Source: Spirodela intermedia (taxonomy: Eukaryota; Streptophyta; Magnoliopsida; Alismatales; Araceae). From it: a stretch of 64,000 nucleotides of DNA. The notes under the pieces are model-generated. The model was not told the DNA's origin. It saw only the letters and a list, made by a program, of their open reading frames with translations, and ran no database searches. Below are positions 23,883-44,274 of this stretch, one piece after another. Both the position numbers and the translations under genes were made by a program. Every line of letters starts with the position of its first letter. The stretch's first letter is position 1. The stretch is taken from assembly GCA_902729315.2 (NCBI GenBank), contig LR746272.1:11092327-11156326 (forward strand), written 5' to 3'.

Positions 23883-24395
23883 GTGAGATCGGTTGACGTC
23901 ACGACATGCACAGGTGGCTGAAAGATGTATACACGGTAATGCGGCGCCGGCGGTCCGATAAGTGGGGCGGCGGCTTGTCCCCGATACCCGGACAGAAAAG
24001 GAATGATGACCCAAAATGGGACCCAACTAGTAGTTTTTTATTGTAAGATATATATAGCTAATTTTCTCTGAAGTCCATAGTTGGCAAAAGTGTCGGTAGC
24101 CTGTAACATGCTTTTAGTTATCTACAAAGTAAGTGACCAAGGAATTAACCTGTTGAGCTCTTGTCACCTTTTTCAAAGCCGCGAACTCTCGGCTGTTTCG
24201 CTCCTGAGTTTGTTAATGTTAAAGGAGCTCTAGTTGACTTTTAATAGTATGGAGAAAAACACGTTATTTCCTGATATTTTTCTTTCTCTCCCTGTTCACC
24301 ACTAATCAGCTATCTTCTCCACCACAATCTTCTGTGACAACCGTTAATTATAAGAGTATGATATTGTCTTGAAAATAATTTAGTTTAGAGACATC

Positions 24396-25034
24396 ATATT
24401 CATGTATTTTCTAATTTTTTGATTTGCTATTTCCTTGGTCTTTTTCATCTTCAACAGTGTTTTTAGTCATTGTTGAATTGTTACTGAGATTAAAATAGTA
24501 GATAGGACATAGTCAAGTTCATTAGAGTTACATTCCAATTTTCCTTGATCAGTTGTATATGTTTTTCATTGATAAGCCATCATCAATCCACCTTCAAAGG
24601 TATAAGGTCTTATTCAAGTCAATCTTATGTTTGGTTATCATCAATAAGTCTATGATTAGACAACATAAGAATGGATTCAACGTTCATCTATATCTTTATA
24701 ATTCTAAATAACTCTTTATTGGTCCTATTCCTATTGTCAATTAGGCCATGTGATGTAGATGGCTTCAACTTTAAATTTGAAACTTAGATGTTGATGAACA
24801 ATTGTTTTCATAAAGACATGAAACGATCAACAAATCTTTGACTATATTTTTAGTATTTAATGAGTTTTATATTAATAATGTGCTCAACATATAAATATAA
24901 CATAATTTTCCAAATGTCTAACTGCTCTATTCATTCTTTTTAAAATCGTCCAATGGTGGTCCATATAGATTTAAGATGACTATAAACTCATTAGAGTCAA
25001 ATGAGGCACAAGGTTGTTGAAGATTGAAGTGGCT
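24396..25034. other. AT-rich spacer
   Basis: No gene seen; probably the upstream part or flank of the retroelement that follows. Confidence 0.5.
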
Positions 25035-25155
25035 TTCCTATGGGTCGACTCTCATAGAAACTCTAAGGGAGAGAGCATGACATTCTTCATTTAGCTCTCT
25101 TTCTATGAGTGAAAGTCATTGTATTTATAACACGAGGTTAGGACAAACAACTAAG
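25035..25155 (+). repeat. Dispersed repeat pair, copy 1 (possible LTR piece)
   Basis: Similar to 30345-30480 in direct orientation. Both begin TGGGT.GACT, contain a GACTCTC/GCTCTC-TTTCTA core, then AAGTCATTGTATTTATAA (other copy AAGCCACTCCATATTTATAA), then GGTTAGGACAA (GAGTTAAGACAA). The TATTTATAA could be an LTR promoter TATA. The position, about 410 bases before the primer-binding site, fits a 5' LTR, but the similarity does not extend further. Confidence 0.45.
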
Positions 25156-25562
25156 GAAAAAATATGCAACAACTCCAAGTTCAACTTAGTTTTAGAGAAA
25201 GCATCATGAGTATACTTTATACTAATTCACTGTAGATATATGAATATGTTAAGCTATTAGGCCAAATGTAGTGCCAAATGAATAAAAAGAATGGGCCAGC
25301 ACATTAGATTATTGGGCTAAGTGCACTATAGGATATAGAGAGTAGTCCAACTACTTAGGATAACTTTGTAATTGTCATGGGCCATCCAATGTGTAAGAAA
25401 AAAAGAAAATTTAGGGAGGAGCTATTTTGAAACTTCATGAGGTTGGGGCACCTCAAAAGACCTTGTTCTCAATTAGGGTTTCATGTTTGAGGATCCTAAC
25501 TCCTCATCTCTACCTCATTCCTACTTCTTGAGTCATGTTCTTACCCACTATTGGGTTGGTAA

Positions 25563-27800
25563 TAGTTGGTGTTAGAGCCACAAATCTCACCCAAATCTTA
25601 TGTCTTAGATTTATGAAACAATGGCACTGAAACTCAACAAAAATTATTCAAGAGTGATGGGAGAATGTGTCAATGAACTACAAGGGCACATTGATCAATT
25701 GGAACAAAACTTTTCAGGTATGTTCAACCAAATTATATGATAGATATTAGTTAAAAATTAAGATGATGACACTAAGAAAAAAGAATAATAGTGATGCTAG
25801 TAAGATAATCAACGAGTTGACGAGGACCCACAAAGCAAGTAAAAAGAGCCCCTACATACCACCATAAACCTAGTACAAGCAAACTCTTTGACTTGAGTAC
25901 AAGAGATTGTTAGTAGAGAGACTCCACTTTATTACAAGAAGAATCTTAAAAATAGTTTATTTTAGACACAATCATACTTCATTATAAATATAGCATCAAA
26001 GTACAAGAAGATGTCAACATTAGTGATGAGTCTCAAGGGGATGCATTAATAAGGATTGACATGACCTTAAGACATAGTTATTGTAACAACTTGGGTTCAA
26101 TAGCTCAAACAACTTTTATTGTAAGCTCCTTATGAAGACATTACTAAGTATAAGCACGAATTTTAAGTCTTATCTAAATTCATACCTAAAATTTCTGAAG
26201 ACATTATGGAGAATACATTTGTCAAAAGACTAACTAATGATATGATTTTAAATTTGACCTTATTCAAACAATAAGTCTATGTGAAGTTATGAAAATGATG
26301 CAATGAGTGGAAGAATGATTGGAAATCCTATGAACAACATAAGACCTTAGGATCAACAAGACCTACAAAGCATAATCCTTGAGCCCACTCAAAAGGTTTA
26401 ACAATAAGGGTGGTGAGAACTTACCCACCCTACCTCATCCATCAACAAGAGTATTTGTAGAAGAAAGTCTAAAAGATTATTTTTACTAAAACAAGTGACT
26501 AGAGCTAATTAATAAAAGAGCAATTCTTGCCTCTCTTAGCATAAGAATGATAAAAGTAAATTTATACTAAGAGAAAATTAAAGTTACAAATGCAAAGGAA
26601 AAAAAGTATTTATGTTTATTACAAAGAGAAGTATGTAGTAGGACATTATCATAAATAAGAACTACAAATCTTGTTGGTCTATAGTGATAACCATTCAAAA
26701 ATGAGAAAGATGAAGGGCGCAAGGATGCTAAAGAAGCTCAAAAGGAGTTGATTGGTGAACCAAGCTTCAAAATAGATATCGCATTGAATTAAATAATTAG
26801 TCTAAAGATTATACAATAAAGATGAGGGAAAGAGTTGAAAACAAGGTTGTCACAGTTTTCATTGATTGTGGACTGACACATAATTTTGTGGTAAGAGAAT
26901 TAATAGATCAATTACAACTACCTTTATCATCAACTAAGTATTTCTTAAAAGTCATAACAAATAGTACAATGACAAAAGAGAAAGACATTTGTAGGGACTT
27001 ATATATGGAGATATAAGGGTTGGGATAGTACATGACTTCTTCACATCACAATTGAACAACATAATTTTAATTAGTGGGATGTGATGATTGCGATCTATTA
27101 AGTGTATAAAGGTGCATTTGAGATCCTAATATTTTTAAGACATGTGGGGTAATTCAAATCATTATTCAAGAGTTGAAAATTGAGAAAATCTTCATACCCA
27201 ACCATTGCACATTACAATATTAGCAATAGCAGTATCATAGGGATAAGGCACTATCTCCCATCAACATATTTAAAAAGTGGAGCACTAGATGAGTTCTTGA
27301 TATAATTTTTCTTAATATAACAACCATTCTAAAAAGAATTAGAGGTATTTAAGGGCTTAACATTTTTATCACCCTAATGTGATACCTTATCACATAGTGT
27401 GACCATATTGTACCTCTAAGTAGCTAGTGCATGAAATGAGTAGTATGGGTATCATTAGGCTGACAATGAACCCTTTTGTCAATTTAGTCATCTTTGTTAA
27501 AAAAAATGATAATTAATGATTTTGTGTGGATTATAAGCCATTAAATTAAGCAACAGTTTTAGACTAACTCTTATACCCACCACCAAGGATCTCTAGGATG
27601 AGTTACATAAAAAAATCATCTTTAAAAAATTAAATTTATGACCAAGATATTATTAGATAAGGTTGGCTAAACAAGGCATGTATAAAATGACATTTTACAC
27701 CCACAAAGAATTAAAATTATTTCTAGAAAAGTTTGCTCTATTATTTTTTGGTGTTATATTCATCTATAACTATTGAGATGTTTTATCTTCTTTTGGAACT
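25563..27800 (+). mobile_element. Degenerate Ty3/gypsy retrotransposon
   Basis: In order: a primer-binding-site-like TGGTGTTAGAGCCA (25567-25580, close to the initiator-tRNA-Met PBS TGGTATCAGAGCC). Next a gag-like start (ATG at 25621). Next a retropepsin-like frame (26822-27016) with IDCGLTHNF where active elements have a D-(S/T)-G-A-T-H-N-F type motif. Next reverse-transcriptase relics at about 27430-27790 (pattern 'MGIIR..MNPF.N.V.FVKKN', then 'FCVDYKPLN', then 'LDELHKK'), followed by a decayed 'VIFIYNY' region. Stops and indels occur throughout, so it cannot move itself. RNase H and integrase were not readable. LTR borders are unclear. Confidence 0.8.
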
Positions 27801-30344
27801 TGGAATTGCTGGAACATCAACTAGGATGGGATGGGATTTCTTTCTTGTTTTAAGGATGATAGCAAGACACATTTGATACATGAGACATGTACAATAATAG
27901 TTAGGGGATACTTCTTACAACTAATAAACTGAAGAGATGATAAAAGACATGTTAAGATGATAGAGTACCTCATATACTATAATGTTATACTAGATGATAG
28001 ATGGCATGTTATGATAACCTTCCCTTGCAATCTAATGTCAATTGAAGAAAAAATTGGGTTTAATAAACTACTATCATAAATTTTTAGCCAACTTCATAAC
28101 AATTGCTCAACCCTTAATGTGATTCTTGAAGAAAATTAATTTCAAGTGAGATAAAATAATAGAGTTATTCTTTAAGTGCCTCCAAGGGGCATTGCCTTCA
28201 GCTCTAGCCTTGGCTTAACTTGACTTTTCTTTACCATTTTAAATAGATGTAGATGTCTCTTGTTAGAGAATTAGAGCAATCCTAATGTAAAATGCGTGGC
28301 ATGTCAGTTATTTTAATCAACATCTATAAAAAAACAAATTGAAGTCAACACAAGTGAAAACTAACAACAATTATGATGACGATTATTTGATGGAAGCACT
28401 ACTTAACATGTTAGTAGCCTATTATCTAAACTAACCAAATTAGATTAAATTTTTTGTTGGAACAACATATGATTAACTTAAATTATTACAAGTGGTTTTC
28501 CAAAATCATCTCCTTTAATATTGAAATTCTATGTAAGATAGGGTCTAAAAAGAAACATGAAATGTCTTGTTGAGGATAGGACACACTTCAAAAGTCCACA
28601 TGATGTTAATAATATATTCTTCCACATCGAACCTTTTGGTAATAAAAAGTGAGATTACATTGGACCCTGATTTGATGTGTTAAAAGGCTATATCCATCGT
28701 TTAATTTATTTTAATATTTTATTATAATTTTATTTACACAAAATCCTATGGGCATTCCTAAATCAATGATTTTTTTTTCTTATTTTCCTCTTCTCTTTTG
28801 ACATGCTGCCCTTTTTAGAGTCAAGTCATGATTATGGACATCTCACCTCTTCATACTCTTTGTGTGGTCACCTCAAGTAGTAGAGGCTTTATCAATGCTT
28901 TCCCTTGTTGTTGCCTCCATAAGTTATGAAACCATCTCAACATTTTAACTAGTTGCAAGCTTATCTAGACAACACCTACCTTATTACTACTTTGACACAT
29001 TGTTGATTCCATGGCCTTTTGACTCCTCATCTTGACTCATTTTTGACTTGTTCTCAACTTGTCCTTGTCCCATCCTTGAATTATCTTCTATGACCTTCCC
29101 TCATTCACCTTCAATATGAATAGTTAAGGGTCTTAACATATAGAAAATACACATTATTACATTATTCAATTTGTTGATGACAAATATTTTATAAAAATCA
29201 TGTAGTCCTCTCATCACACTCGTTCCTACTAACAACACTCTTCAAGGAGTATTATGATAGTGTCATTAGTGGATGTGTGGGCTCCCTTTCTAATTATAAG
29301 ATAATTTTACAACACTTATTTCTAGAAAGAGATGAAAAGATGAATCAAGTCTTATATCACCCCAATATCCAACTTGCTAACATTACATGGGATAAATCAT
29401 CTTTTCAACTAGTTTACTTCTACCCATTCTGATTTCAAGATAAGTTTAAGAAGATCTATTGATCAATATCATCAATGAATTACTCACATCTAATAGAAAA
29501 AACAACATCATAGTGGTTATGAACCACTTATGAAAATAAAATCAGTTCATTATAACCAAATTCCTCTTCTCTATTTTGATAATTGTTATAACATTCATCA
29601 AGAAAATTATTTGGTTGTATGACACACTCTGGTCAATTATCTTAAACTATGACCCCTTCTTCCTAAGTCTCTTTTAAATATAATTACTGAATTTACAAGA
29701 CACAAAGCTCAAGTACAACACATCCTTCTACCTTGAAATTGATGGATAAATAAAGATTGTCATAAAATGGCTATAAATGTATTTTTGATGTTATTTTTCT
29801 ACAAGTCAAATGTGTAGAGCAAGTAGATCATAAGAGTAAAATTTATCTTAGAACAATTAATTCCTATGGTGAGTATCTCTCACTAGTCATTAGCCTCGAA
29901 CATTAGTCTACCAAATTAATGACAATAAAATAACACAAATGTGACACAAATTTGGACTTGTTCAAGCACTATGTAATAAATATATAAGCAGACAAACATA
30001 GATGCATTGTGGAATTCTCTATCAATAATTAGGTCTATCTTTGGTTTCCACCTTATCAAATGTAGTCCTTGATGAGAAGACTCAATGAGAAACTCTCATT
30101 GCAATACTTTGGTCCTTATTAGATCATAAAGTAGATTTGATTAAGCAACCTATCTACACTACATTGTAAGTCACTATGCACCTCTAGTGTGAAGATAACT
30201 ACACAACCTTAAGCCAATGTAAAACCTGGGCATTTGACACCCTCCCTTCCCAATGTGATTCTTATCTTACAGCCAAAGCTCCAACTTGAAAGTACTCATA
30301 TTTGTCACTCTCTCCTAAGTTATGTACTAACTGTTTAGTATCAA
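27801..30344. other. AT-rich retroelement debris, no gene seen
   Basis: It lies directly behind the gypsy reverse-transcriptase relic and probably includes its lost 3' half. No conserved residues could be read on either strand with confidence. Confidence 0.45.
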
Positions 30345-30480
30345 AGTACTCACATGGGTTGACTTTTAAAGAACCTCCAAAAGGAAGAGAATGATATCAT
30401 TCATTCGACTCTCTTTTTTCTACTAGTAAAAGCCACTCCATATTTATAATGCAGAGTTAAGACAACTACTTAAGAGATAC
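30345..30480 (+). repeat. Dispersed repeat pair, copy 2
   Basis: Direct-orientation partner of 25035-25155, about 5.3 kb away, which is a plausible LTR-to-LTR spacing for a gypsy element. Only about 120 bases align by eye. Confidence 0.45.
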
Positions 30481-30806
30481 AACATAATTAAAATTAATTT
30501 AAATTTACTATAGAAAAAATGACTTAGTGGAATTTTCATCAATTTATTACATATAAAAAATTATAAATATATTGTAAATTATGATTGTAATTATTCACAC
30601 ATCTAAACAAAAGGGTTTTAGTATTATTTAAGTGTGAAGAACCTTACAAGTGATTATAAATGTCACTCACCAACTAAAACAACAAGTAATACATAAACAT
30701 GAGAGCAAGGGATCACCCAACAAATGTAAACAAGGAGGGAGGAGATGAGATAATAACATACTTTAACATAAGTGATGACTCACTTTGAACAACAAGAATA
30801 ACTAAG

Positions 30807-31215
30807 TTGTGCCTAAGGACTCATCATTATTATGGGAAAGTCAACTAGGGGGAGACAAGTTTTATGAGCTAATCAACTCCTAGAGACTTGCAAGTGATAT
30901 AAAATGGATGGGGACTTATTTGTAACCAAGTACATTATCAGAAGCTCAAGCAAATAATCATATTTATTAAAAATGTAAAATATAATTTTAAGATCACAAA
31001 ATATGTCTTTAAGAAAATGTCAAATTACTCTCACTCATCAATAATGTCATATCTATTTTTTATTTGTAATTTTTTTAATTTTATGGTGAGTATCCTTCAT
31101 ATGACTTGGGTAATTAATTTTAATAATTTGATGTTCTTCAAGGCTTCAAATTTAAATGACAACATTTCAAACATTCCACAAATTGTGTTGGATTATTATT
31201 TTCCATATGTAATTT
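30807..31215 (+). repeat. Dispersed repeat, copy B
   Basis: Direct-orientation partner of 6843-7230, nearly 24 kb away. It contains the same CTTGCAAGT.ATATAAAAT, TTATTTGTAACCAAGTA and CTCACTCATCAATAAT blocks. It sits about 300 bases before the YebC-like gene, so it could reach into that gene's promoter. Confidence 0.65.
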
Positions 31216-31529
31216 AAAAATCACAGCTATGTCTGTATGGAACAACTTGCAATCGATGCCAATATATATGATAATTAAACTTATTTATATTTATACTGGA
31301 TTAATAAATGAAATAAAGACCCTTTTTTCTTCATGGGTGACGAGTCTTGGATGTGGTCTGGTAGCCGGCTCGCTCCAAAAAAGTAAATCGGTCTGGAGGT
31401 TGGATTGGTTCGGCGCTGGGCGCTTTCGTCCCCGGAGCCTGACCTGCTGCTAGGTGGTGGCGGAGATCGCCCCCAGATGCGGCGACGGACCACAGGAAAG
31501 GAACAACCGCGTAAGGGAGTTATGCTCTG

Positions 31530-34114
31530 ATGGCTTCACCTGCGGTGAGGGCTCTTGGAACCCTGTTCCGCCACAGAGCTCCCCAGGGGTTCCCCTCCTC
31601 CTGCCCCGGCGCATTCTCTTCTCTGCGAAGTGAGTTTCGTTTCGTCATCTCTCTCGTTCCTCGCAATATTTCCGGTAGTAATCTGATGTCTCACTTTACC
31701 CATGGTTTATCTCTCTCTCCCTATCTCTCGCTAGGGTCTGGTCTCCTCGGGCAAAGCTTATCTTCTCCTGTTCCGCGTGGGATCTCCTCTTCGGCCGATA
31801 GAGTCAGATGGATATGGTCTTCCACACCTGTCTGTATGGGCAGGCGCTCCAGCAAGATTGCCACACGAAAGGTGAACCAATTTCCCTAGTCTCCATTCTA
31901 GTGCTTGCAAAAATCTTCTCCCGTTCCCGTTCATCAGATTGTCGACGACTTACATGGAGATGCGATCCTTTCTGTCCTCAATCTGTGTGTGTTTTCTCCC
32001 CGTCTCTATTTTCATTCGGAAGATGTCGAGGAAGACTGTGTGTGCCCTCCCTCTCCCCGCTACAACAATCAATGCCTGGTTAAGCCTTACGAGAACCAGA
32101 AGATGCTCCTCATAAGAAACCGCCAGTTCATAATACCTGCACGTTTCATCTAATGTAGAATTGCATGCTTTCCAATATTTATCATCTAACTCTGTTAAAT
32201 TGCTCTCAATTAATCAAAAATCTGTTCGCCTTTTGTAAATCGACAATTTCTGTGAAAGAATTCCGTAGAATAACTTGTCCTATATGGCTCCAGCGGTCTC
32301 TGAAGTTTACCTTGCTCTTAGGGCGCACAAGATGCAAAGAAGGCAAAGCGCTATGGAAAAATCGGCAAAGAAATTGTCTCTGCGTAAGTCCATCCACTTC
32401 ACATCTCCTGTCAGAATTCACTGAATTCAGGCCAAAGATTTAGTTACCCTAGAGAAACTGGCGAATATCATCTCCACCTTTCGCACCAAAGAATTCGGTT
32501 CAGTTCATAAGATAGTGGGAGCCCCAATTTGCTTCATCATAAATCTCATCACACAATCCAAAGCACCAAGATATCTTCTTTTTACATGGGTAATTTCTGC
32601 GGCATGTTGCTTTCTATTTTCTATGATCTTACAACGGTGGGCACAGTTGATACTTGGGAGTGGTCTGGATTACAGAAGTTATCTCTGTTTTTAGAATCAG
32701 ACTTGTGCATCCTTCTGGGCAATGATAACCTTTCTAGTTTGGGGTCTTATTTCCTGCCCAGTGTGAAGAAGGGCGGTCCAAATCCGGTATCAAACACTGT
32801 CCTAGTCTCTGTACTGGAAAGAGCCAAAGAGCTCGATGTACCGAAGGAAATCGTGGAGCGTAACATCAAGAGAGCTTCGGAGAAGGGCCAAGAAGCGTAC
32901 ATTGAGAAGCTCTATGAGGTGGGCAATGTTCCTAGTACTCTCAGGAGTAGCGACCTCCCCCCTGCATTATTCGGTCAACCTGAAGTCTTCTCCTTCTTGG
33001 TGTTGTAAGTCAGGTGTACGGCTTTGGTGGCGTAGGCATGGTGGTTGAAGTGTTAACTGACAAGATAAACAGATCGGTGGCAGCAGTCAGAGAGGTCGTG
33101 AAAGACTGCGGTGGGAAGATGGCCGATCCAGGGTCCATCTTGTTCAAGTTTCGGCGTGCGAGGGTTGTGAACATCAAAGTCTCCGATGCCGATAAGGACG
33201 ATCTTCTTGCTATTGCATTGGATGCAGGTGCTGAGGACGTTATTGAGCCCCCAGTTTATGAGGATGACTCTGATGAGGATAGTTTGGAAAGGTAATCATA
33301 TTCCAAAAAAAAAAGACCATGGTTGATAGCGTCTTCTCTGATTGAATCATTAGCACATTGCAGGATACTCTTGTTTACTGGGTGATGATCTAAGCAGTGA
33401 TGTGTAGCTTCTGCTTCCAAATGTTCAGCTTCGATAATTTGTTTCAAAGCTTGCCAGCAGATTTCCCTTTTTGATCATCTCCTATGCCTAGCATTGACTT
33501 TGATTCGCATCACGATTATATTGAAAATGAAAGATGCTCCACACGACTCCTGACTGTGAACGCTTTTTATCTTTTTCATTTTATTTTCAATGAGCTGATG
33601 GTATGTAGAAAGTTGTAAACCCCAGAGTGATCTTATTTCATGCGAAAATTTTCAGATATTATAAGGTTATTGGCTCATCTGAGAGCTACCCTGACATATT
33701 GTCAAAGCTGCGAGAAGAAGGAATAGCATTTGAACCAGACAATGGTTCTGAGCTGGTTCCCCTGATGATGATTGAGGTCTGCCATCTACTTCGTGCTTGT
33801 TCACTTCTAGGATACTTACCTCTTCTCAAATGACCGCCACTTGGTTCTTAGGGCCCATGAATACCGGAATTTTTTCCTAAATGTTTGTTCAGAAAAACAC
33901 CAAATAGCTTGTTTGGTTAGAAATGCCTATGCGTTTGTTCTTATTCTGAGCTTCCAAAAGCGCCTGGGTCAATTTCGTTGCAGATTTGACGAATTTTTTT
34001 CTGGGTCGTTTGTTTTGACAGGTGGATGATGAAGCCATGGACTTAAACAAGGAGCTGATGTCCAAGCTACTTGATCTCGATGATGTTGATGCCGTTTACT
34101 CGGACCAGAAGTGA
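31530..34114 (+). CDS. YebC/TACO1-family protein, probably organellar
   Basis: Seven exons (31530-31629, 31735-31871, 32322-32383, 32762-32918, 33014-33291, 33656-33776, 34022-34114) with GT-AG borders join in frame to 315 residues. The first 70 or so residues look like an organelle-targeting sequence. The conserved family start is at MGRRSSKIATRKG, followed by AKRYGKIGKEIVSAVKKGG, NPVSN, LDVPKEIVERNIKRA, GGKMADPGSILFKF and a C-terminus ending in DDVDAVYSDQK. Bacterial YebC and human mitochondrial TACO1 act in translation (COX1 synthesis; polyproline stalling); some bacterial members were described as transcription regulators. The plant role is not well defined, so organelle translation is inference. 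Length and domains look complete. Confidence 0.92.
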
Positions 34115-35701
34115 GATAGAGGTGATATTCGTATGATCTTGGCGTGTGGGGGATTTCCCCTCTGCTCATAAGATCAGTGGAAATATTCTGAATCCTAAAT
34201 TGAGTTACTGTAGCCGAGGAATCCCATGCATATCAATTTTGATGGTGCTTTTTTTTCAAGTGTTACAATCAATTGGTGGATGCAGACATTCTTTTGCATA
34301 ATGCCGGGGCAAGAACGGATTAAAAAAATTAAAATTGAGAGCCAGAAAAAGGAGATATTGACCTTCTCTTCCGTGATTGATGAAACGGTAGTTCGACCAT
34401 TTGCTTTTCGGGGACAATGTGCTGTATGGAGTAATGAGAGATCGCATGGTTGCTGATTTTCGATGATTTTCATAGTTATGGATGACGCATGCTGTGTCTG
34501 TGATCCCAAGACTCCTCTGCTCCAGTTGCGAGACCCTGTGCCGGACATCTGATCAGAGAGGGACAGAGAGATTGAGGTTCTTCAATATTCTTGATGACGA
34601 GCTGGGAACTGAGATCACCAAGCCCAGATCTGTGACTTCGCTGCGCAATTGCGTCGAGTGCCGGATTCATGATCCTACTGCACCCGGAAGAGGGTTGCAA
34701 CTTGTTCGTTGTACACGACGAGGACTCGAAACCCTGTTATATCTTAGTTCCCCTTCCTACTCTTCTGAGAAATCACTCTGAGGAGCCTGAGGTCGGATGT
34801 GGCGTCGTAAGATCCTTCTTCGCCAGCATCGTCCAGTCTCCATAATTCCGACTTCTCAGTGTCGAGAAGGGGATGGGTGCACCGGACGTTCAGATGCAGC
34901 GTCCGGAGGTGGGGGACTTGATACGGTCTCGAGGACGACTGAGGAAGTTCACCAGAGGTGACCTAATCAAGGAAATCGATCCTACGAGCTCCCTCCGTAT
35001 TCTGCACCATTCTGAAATTGGGGAGACTAATTCCGATTCTTTCCCAACATCAAGAAAACTCCGCCTGAAGAACCAGCCAGATAGGCCTGAGAGGATCTTC
35101 TTTCTTAAACTCTAACTCCGACTCTCCCCACTTCCAGATTCGCCGGAGCGCCGATGCTCCCCCTTCGCCGGAAGAGAATTGCTCCAGGAAGCAGCGGAGC
35201 TGGAGACGTACTCAGCTCTCCGACGTCTACTCCCGCTCTTGAGAGGAGAATCTCCATCTCCATCTCCACCTCCACCTCCACCTCCACCTCCGTCGTCTTC
35301 TCCCGGCCGGCAGAGTAGAGTGGCGCGGGTGGGCCCCACAGAACCAAATGATCCTTGCTGGATTCCCAGTAAATGGGCCGCCATTGAGGGCCTATTAGGC
35401 CTATTGTTAAGCCCAGAATCGAGCCTCTGGATGAAACATGTCTGGATACTTTTTAATTGGTCTGGAAATGTCCTCTTGGACCGTCTCGTGGACTGTACGC
35501 CAAATTTTATAAATTGGTAGGTATAGAGGGGATTATGTTATCTGTGAAGAACTAATTTGTAAGTTGGTGCTACAAGAGGAGTTTCTTCTCAGAGAGAGAC
35601 CCTGGAGCAGCGATCACCCTATCGGTTTCTTCTCTCCGCAGTAGGCGTCGCCCGCTTCGGCAACGGGCAGAAATCCATGCCTCCGTCCTTCTGAAGCTCG
35701 G
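34115..35701. other. Spacer between YebC-like gene and FTSHI2
   Basis: No gene is supported. Open frames at 34482-34781 and 34873-35115 have coding-like composition but no recognised domain and no clear exon structure; they could be fragments of a dead gene. A TCCATC/TCCACC-type hexamer repeat lies at about 35248-35292. The last 180 bases hold the presumed FTSHI2 5' leader. Confidence 0.45.
35248..35292. repeat. (CTCCAY)n-type microsatellite
   Basis: Tandem TCCATC then CCTCCA/CACCTC units over about 45 bases. Confidence 0.85.
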
Positions 35702-43460
<7,759 letters not shown>

Positions 43461-44025
43461 TGGGCCAAGAAAGCTCTGCTTTCCCACATTCTCGCTTGAT
43501 TACTTGGTTGATCACACATACGACCAGTTCTTCACTGCAAAAAAAAAGGCCCAGTAATCTTGAATGCGATATCCTTGCCAGATAAGAAAGAGCCAGTTCC
43601 AACACCTTCGCTGCAGGATGAACCCTATGAATCACATTCAAGAGATAATTTTGTATCAGATCCCCCATTCTTCTTTCAAGTCGAAAGGAGGGGGGGGGGT
43701 GGCGGCTCAGATGAGATAAAAGCAAAGGTTTGTTCTTCAATTGGATTATATATATATATATATATAAAACTTGATCTGAAGGTAATCATTTTTCCCAGGT
43801 AATGGGTTTCTCATGCGGAGACAACAGGCATTTCCTGTGAGGTTTCAGACTCTACATCGTCCTCTGACGGCCGAATATTGTTTAAAAAAAGGGAAAAAGA
43901 ATTATCCTTGGAGACGGGCTTCTCTATGATCAATCTCTGTAATGTTTCCTGGACTTGATTATTGCAGAGGTTGTGACATTGCTATAAAGGTGCTGAGCTC
44001 TTTGATCATAACCAGCGAACTTGCT

Positions 44026-44067
<42 letters not shown>

Positions 44068-44274
44068 ATGTGGAATATATAATGGGGTTGGTCTCTGGAA
44101 TGAGATCTTTCAATGCCTCCGGTGGTAGGCGATGGCAACATTTTTGTTGAATCATTCAAATGGTCGGACCAGAAGCTACAATAATCCTCCCTCACGTAAA
44201 ACTGTCATCCAGCTCTTCGCCTTGAACAATCTCTTCTCTAGTCAGCGATAACCATGGGCGGCTCCTGTCTTCGC
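43461..44274. other. Shared 3' region of convergent FTSHI2 and NUP35
   Basis: Both 3' UTRs and their ends should lie here. The stretch contains a G9-type run near 43690, a (TA)n run near 43746-43765 and a (GA)n microsatellite at about 44033-44061. No gene was seen. Confidence 0.6.

Larger units (their letters stand above)
21284..24395 (+). repeat. Segmental duplication, copy 2 (CCD8-2 side)
   Basis: Partner of 4075-6820; promoter, gene and about 500 bases of 3' flank align. The match extends upstream only through the PWP2 exon 1 piece at 20403-20495. The intervening 0.8 kb of PWP2 5' end and promoter is absent from copy 1. Confidence 0.8.

Noticed and set aside
34482-35115. Two forward open frames between YebC-like gene and FTSHI2
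   Set aside because: No recognised family and no consistent exon joining; at most a gene relic.
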